Assembly (NCBI GenBank): GCA_035502185.1
Contig: DATJUT010000095.1
Span: 1-63,682 of the forward strand
Reading direction: 5' to 3'
Origin: Gemmatimonadales bacterium
GTDB lineage: Bacteria > Gemmatimonadota > Gemmatimonadetes > Gemmatimonadales > JACORV01
Length of the DNA: 63,682 nt
A program made the translations under genes and the position numbers. Of the stretch, positions 60,390 to 63,682 are shown in pieces (position 1 is the stretch's first letter; each line of letters opens with the position of its first letter). A model generated the notes under the pieces. It was given only the letters and a program-made list of their open reading frames with translations. It did not search any database and was not told the origin of the DNA.

Positions 60390-61880
60390 CTAGCCGACGT
60401 GCCGCTCGGTGATCATGCGGAAATGGTACCCGTAGATGGCGAGCGTCACCGCCATCGGCAGCAGCTTGGGCCGGCGCACCAGCGTCCAGGCGATGAGCTT
60501 CCAGTACTCGACCCGCTCCCGCCCGACGATGCCGAGGCGCACGATCGACCGCGCGAACGCCAGCGCCTGCTGCCGCAGGAATCCGGGATCGAGCCGGGCC
60601 TTGAGCTTGGGCGGTCGATACTCGCTGAGCAGCGTCCGGACCCGCCGGTAGTATTCCTTCGGGGCATAGAGGCGCCCCAGCAGGTCGCGGTACGCCTGGC
60701 GCAGCGCGACCCCTCCGCCGAGCGGGACGATGTTCGTCGTCCCGTCCACGTTGTCGCCCGAGCCCCCACGCACCAGGCGGCCGGCCCGCCGCATCCGCTC
60801 GTGCAGCCGCGTGCCCGGCAGCGCCTGCAGCAGCCCCACCATCGCCATCACGATGCCGCTCTTCTGAATGAACTCCACCAGCCGCTGGGGGGCCGACGGC
60901 GTGTCGCTGTCGAAGCCCAGGATGAAGCCCCCCTGCACCTGGAGACCCGCGCGCTGGAGACGCCGGGTGTCCGCGACGAGGTCGCGGTTCAGGTTCTGCT
61001 TCTTGCTGCACTCGGCCAGGCCGCCCTCGCTCGGGGTCTCGATCCCGACGAACACGGTGTCGAACCCGGCCCGGGTCATCAGCTCCACCAGCGCCGGGTC
61101 GTCGGCGAGGTTGATGGACGCCTGGGTGCCGAACGACATGCCCCGCCGCCCCCGTCGCCACTCGATGAGCGCCGGCAGCAGCTCGGTCTTCAGCGCGCGC
61201 TTGTTGCCGATGAGGTTGTCGTCCACGAAGAACACGCCGCCGCGCCAGCCCAGCTCGTAGAGCCGGTCCAGCTCGGCGATGACCTGGTCCGGCCGCTTGG
61301 TCCGCGGCCGGTGCCCGAGCTGCGCCGTGACGTCGCAGAACTCGCAGTCGAACGGACAGCCACGCGAGTACTGCACCGGCATGGTCTGGTAACGGCCCAG
61401 GCGCACCAGGTCCCACCGCGGAACGGGCGTCCGCCCGAGGTCGGCGAAGTCGGCCGCCCGGTACACCGGCTGTGCGCGACCGGCCGCCAGGTCCTCGAGG
61501 AACGCCGGCAGGGTGATTTCGGCTTCGTTCAGGACCAGGTGGGACGCCGCATCGAACTGCTCGGGCTGCGCGGTGAACAGGGGGCCCCCCGCGACCACCG
61601 GCCGGCCCGCCGCACGGCAGCGAGCGAAAATCCGGTCGACCGACGGCCGCTGCACCGCCATCGCGCTGACAAACACCGTGTCGCACCACGCGAGGTCTTC
61701 GTCGCGCAGCGGCTGGACGTTGGCGTCCACCAGCCGCAGGCTCCACGCGTCGGGCAGCATCGCCGCCACCGTCACGAGACCCAGCGGCGGAATGGACGAC
61801 TGCTTGCGCACGAACCGCAGTGCGTGCCTGAAGCTCCAGTAGGTGTCGGGGAACTCCGGATAGACGAGGAGGACCTTCAT
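60390..61880 (-). CDS. B12-binding radical SAM protein with DUF4070
   Basis: 496 aa from ATG 61880 (GAGGAGGA upstream). N-terminal cobalamin-binding Rossmann region (KVLLVYPEFPDTYWSF ... SIPPLGLVTVAAMLP), then the radical SAM cluster SRGCPFDCEFCDVT (CxxxCxxC), DDNLIGNKRALK, GIETPSEGGL, and a C-terminal DUF4070 region. Relatives include hopanoid C-2 methylase HpnP, but the subfamily is broad and no hopanoid genes are nearby, so substrate is unknown. Confidence 0.88.
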   Translation of the reverse strand: MKVLLVYPEFPDTYWSFRHALRFVRKQSSIPPLGLVTVAAMLPDAWSLRLVDANVQPLRDEDLAWCDTVFVSAMAVQRPSVDRIFARCRAAGRPVVAGGPLFTAQPEQFDAASHLVLNEAEITLPAFLEDLAAGRAQPVYRAADFADLGRTPVPRWDLVRLGRYQTMPVQYSRGCPFDCEFCDVTAQLGHRPRTKRPDQVIAELDRLYELGWRGGVFFVDDNLIGNKRALKTELLPALIEWRRGRRGMSFGTQASINLADDPALVELMTRAGFDTVFVGIETPSEGGLAECSKKQNLNRDLVADTRRLQRAGLQVQGGFILGFDSDTPSAPQRLVEFIQKSGIVMAMVGLLQALPGTRLHERMRRAGRLVRGGSGDNVDGTTNIVPLGGGVALRQAYRDLLGRLYAPKEYYRRVRTLLSEYRPPKLKARLDPGFLRQQALAFARSIVRLGIVGRERVEYWKLIAWTLVRRPKLLPMAVTLAIYGYHFRMITERHVG

Positions 61881-61957
61881 CGCGCGCTGCTGCGTGGGGG
61901 GCGCGTCATGGCCGAGAGTTACCGCCGCGCCCCCCGCGCCGTCAACGCGGCCGGGCG

Positions 61958-62629
61958 CTACCGCGGCCGCCCGAACGGCATGATGCCGAGCGGATGCGCC
62001 TCGGCGGGCAGCCCGAGCACGCGCACCGCGGCCGTATCCTGCACCGAGCCGGCGAAGGTGGTCGCGAGACCCAGCGCCGCCGCCTGCAGGTAGACGTTCT
62101 CCCCGGCGAAGCCGACGTCCATCGGCACGAAGCGGTCGGCTCGCGGGCCGAACCGCGCGGCGCGCTCGGGGACGGCCGCGAACACGATCACTCCCGCCGC
62201 GTCGCTCACCCACGCCTGGTGGACCGCCGCGTCGACCAGGTCCTTGAGGCGGTCGCCGCTCGCCACCGGTTCGAGGTCGTGGGTCGCCGGCCGGTAGTGG
62301 TAGACGCCCGGCGCGAGCCCCGCCACCCGCGACGCCACCAGGAACAGCTCCAGCGGGTAGGTGGCGCCGGCCGAGGGCGCCGTGCGGTGGCCGTTGGCCG
62401 GCCGGTTCACGCCCTGGCCGGCCCACAGCAGCTGGCCGGCGTCGGCGAGGGCCACCGCCGAGTCCCGTGCCAGGGCGCGTACCGACTGGCGGGCCCACAG
62501 CGCCGCCTCGAGGGACATCGGGCCCGCACGTCGGGGCGCGGGGAGCGGGACGGCGGTGGACGGCGCAAGCTGACCGGCGGCCGCCGTCGCGGTGGCGGCG
62601 CACAGCGCCGCCGCCAGCAGCAGCTTCAT
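61958..62629 (-). CDS. SagB/ThcOx-type nitroreductase-fold oxidoreductase, exported
   Basis: 223 aa. Signal LLLAAALCAATATAAAGQ, then LEAALWARQSVRALARDSAVALADAGQLLWAGQGVN, TAPSAGATYPLELFLV, VYHYRPATHDLEPV and MDVGFAGENVYLQAAALGLATT, the standard SagB-type FMN oxidoreductase motifs. A signal peptide is unusual for an FMN enzyme but recurs in this subfamily. Substrate unknown; no azoline peptide genes nearby. Confidence 0.88.
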   Translation of the reverse strand: MKLLLAAALCAATATAAAGQLAPSTAVPLPAPRRAGPMSLEAALWARQSVRALARDSAVALADAGQLLWAGQGVNRPANGHRTAPSAGATYPLELFLVASRVAGLAPGVYHYRPATHDLEPVASGDRLKDLVDAAVHQAWVSDAAGVIVFAAVPERAARFGPRADRFVPMDVGFAGENVYLQAAALGLATTFAGSVQDTAAVRVLGLPAEAHPLGIMPFGRPR

Positions 62630-62681
62630 CGCGAGCCTCTCTGCGCGGCCGGCGCGCGGCGAGGCCGCCGCGCGTCCGGCT

Positions 62682-63682
62682 TCACGGCACGGCCGGCCGG
62701 GCGGACCCCGCCGCCTGGATCATGGCGACGCCGGGCGCGAGGCCCGGGGCCGTGCCTTCCACCCGGATCTCGCCCGTCTGCTTCGTCGCCTGCACGATGG
62801 CCACGCACCGCCCGTTGAACGCGCGGCGCGAGGCGTCCTTGTCGCTCTCGTGGCTGCTGGGATCGCCGTTGCCGACGCCGATCAGGCGCGCGGGGCCGGA
62901 GACCTGGAAGGTCACCAGGGCATCCGCCACGGGGACCTCGCGGCCCTGCGCGTCCACCACCGTCACCGCGACCACGGCCGCGTCCTCGCCGTCCGCCGCG
63001 ACGGCCTCGCGGTCCGCGGCCAGCAGCAGTCGCGCCGGCGCGCCGGTCGTCTCGCGCTTCGCGGTCAGCACCACCTGCCCGCCCCTGGAACCGCGCGCCT
63101 CGAGCGAGCCGGGTGCGTACGGCACCTTCCACATCAGGTGCGTGTCGCACCTGACGTCCTGCGCTCCCAAACTCGTGCCGTTGAGGAACAGCTCCACGCG
63201 CTCCAGGTTGCTGTGCACCCAGACCTCGATCTCCTGGCCTTCCTTCCCGGCCCAGTTCCAGTGCGGGAAGAGGTGGAGCACCGGCGAGTCACCCCACCAC
63301 GCCTGATAGTAGTAGTAGTTGTCCTTGGGGAAGCCGCAGGTGTCCAGGATGCCGAAGTGCGAGTTGATGCAGGGCCACTGGTAGGGCGTCGGCTCGCCGC
63401 GGTAGTCGAATCCCGTCCACGCGAAGCCCCCGGCCAGGAACGGCCGGGCGTCGTAGTACGACCACCAGCGCTCGGCCGTCGAGGCCCAGCGCGGGAAATT
63501 CACGTCGTACGCGCTGACGTAGCCCCGCACCGTGTCGTTGGCGTAGATGCCGCGCGTCGAGACGGTGCTCGCGGTCTCCGTGCCCATCTCGGGCTGGTGC
63601 GGGTGGTCGCGGTGGTACGCGTCGATGTCGCCCACGAAGTAGTTGAACCCCTGGATGTCCACGACGGCCGAGAGTCCCCGCC
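62682..63682 (-). CDS. Glycoside hydrolase family 2 beta-galactosidase-like, C-terminal part
   Basis: Partial: the 5' part lies beyond the right edge; 333 codons present. VVDIQGFNYFVGD and MGTETASTVSTRG contain the catalytic nucleophile Glu of GH2 enzymes, followed by AGGFAWTGFDYRGEPTPY. After the barrel come Ig-like domains (VEVWVHSNLERVELFLNGTSLGAQ and VAADGEDAAVVAVTVVDAQGREVP, the Glyco_hydro2_C5-type region, with IGVGNGDPSSHE). Galactosidase is the commonest activity of this architecture. Confidence 0.92.
   Translation of the reverse strand, partial: RGLSAVVDIQGFNYFVGDIDAYHRDHPHQPEMGTETASTVSTRGIYANDTVRGYVSAYDVNFPRWASTAERWWSYYDARPFLAGGFAWTGFDYRGEPTPYQWPCINSHFGILDTCGFPKDNYYYYQAWWGDSPVLHLFPHWNWAGKEGQEIEVWVHSNLERVELFLNGTSLGAQDVRCDTHLMWKVPYAPGSLEARGSRGGQVVLTAKRETTGAPARLLLAADREAVAADGEDAAVVAVTVVDAQGREVPVADALVTFQVSGPARLIGVGNGDPSSHESDKDASRRAFNGRCVAIVQATKQTGEIRVEGTAPGLAPGVAMIQAAGSARPAVP

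Noticed and set aside
60390-61880. Hopanoid C-2 methylase HpnP
   Set aside because: The domain order fits, but DUF4070 proteins are diverse and there is no supporting context.

Overview
The window is a dense, very GC-rich bacterial chromosome segment with almost no non-coding DNA. The longest gene-free stretch is about 280 bp, at 12434-12716. The gene content points to a Gram-negative-type bacterium, most likely Gemmatimonadota: many secreted lipoproteins, Ig-like and PPC-domain proteins, S9/M1/M42/M61 peptidases, a PknB-type kinase with an extracytoplasmic tail, GmhB for LPS heptose, a Minf_1886-family protein, and frequent GTG starts with 4-nt stop/start overlaps. The phylum is an inference from family content; there is no rRNA here to prove it.

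Layout. 1-6285: C-terminally truncated giant Ig-repeat surface protein (minus strand). 6448-10452: DPP-IV-type peptidase, a double-VanZ membrane protein and a STAS/SEC14-like protein. 10590-12716: a lower-GC accessory island with two divergent genes, each encoding a different putative zinc metalloprotease (HExxH), ending beside two tRNA genes (Met-type CAU and initiator fMet) that have their own promoter and terminator. 13039-20706: a minus-strand housekeeping run (zinc ribbon, AmmeMemoRadiSam B, NAD(P)HX repair, beta-propeller, thiL, plsC, eno, divisome coiled coil). 20740-20893: a block of GTGAGAGGTGA repeats in both orientations. 20883-24257: Minf_1886 protein and a coupled hsp20-lon pair. 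24384-33107: a long operon-like run (thrS, thiolase, bioY, hydroxyacyl-CoA dehydrogenase, acyl-CoA dehydrogenase, leucine dehydrogenase, glyA, unknown), which reads as branched-chain/fatty acyl catabolism joined to amino-acid genes.

33261-39844 (plus strand): BON protein, valS, Ig-like lipoprotein, selA, gmhB. 39880-42976: a promoter with an embedded palindrome followed by three consecutive genes made of PPC domains and no catalytic domain. 43089-48819: purN, an M42 peptidase paralogue that has lost its metal ligands, an intact M42 peptidase, purH, and a lipoprotein combining a DUF4932-like region (HExxH changed to HQMAH) with a PDZ-like domain, all overlapping or abutting. 48853-54533: secreted His/Met-rich protein, small exported helical protein, tRNA-Ser(UGA), DUF6174-like lipoprotein, transmembrane Ser/Thr kinase, lipoprotein with a Cys-rich tail. 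54722-63682: secreted M1 and M61 peptidases, CarboxypepD_reg protein, B12 radical SAM protein, SagB-type nitroreductase, and the C-terminal part of a GH2 glycosidase running off the right edge.

The best candidates for undescribed biology are the divergent zincin island at 10590-12716, the M42 pseudoenzyme/enzyme pair inside a purine operon, the orphan PPC cluster with its palindromic promoter, and the degenerate HQMAH-PDZ lipoprotein. No CRISPR array, transposase, integrase or rRNA was seen.
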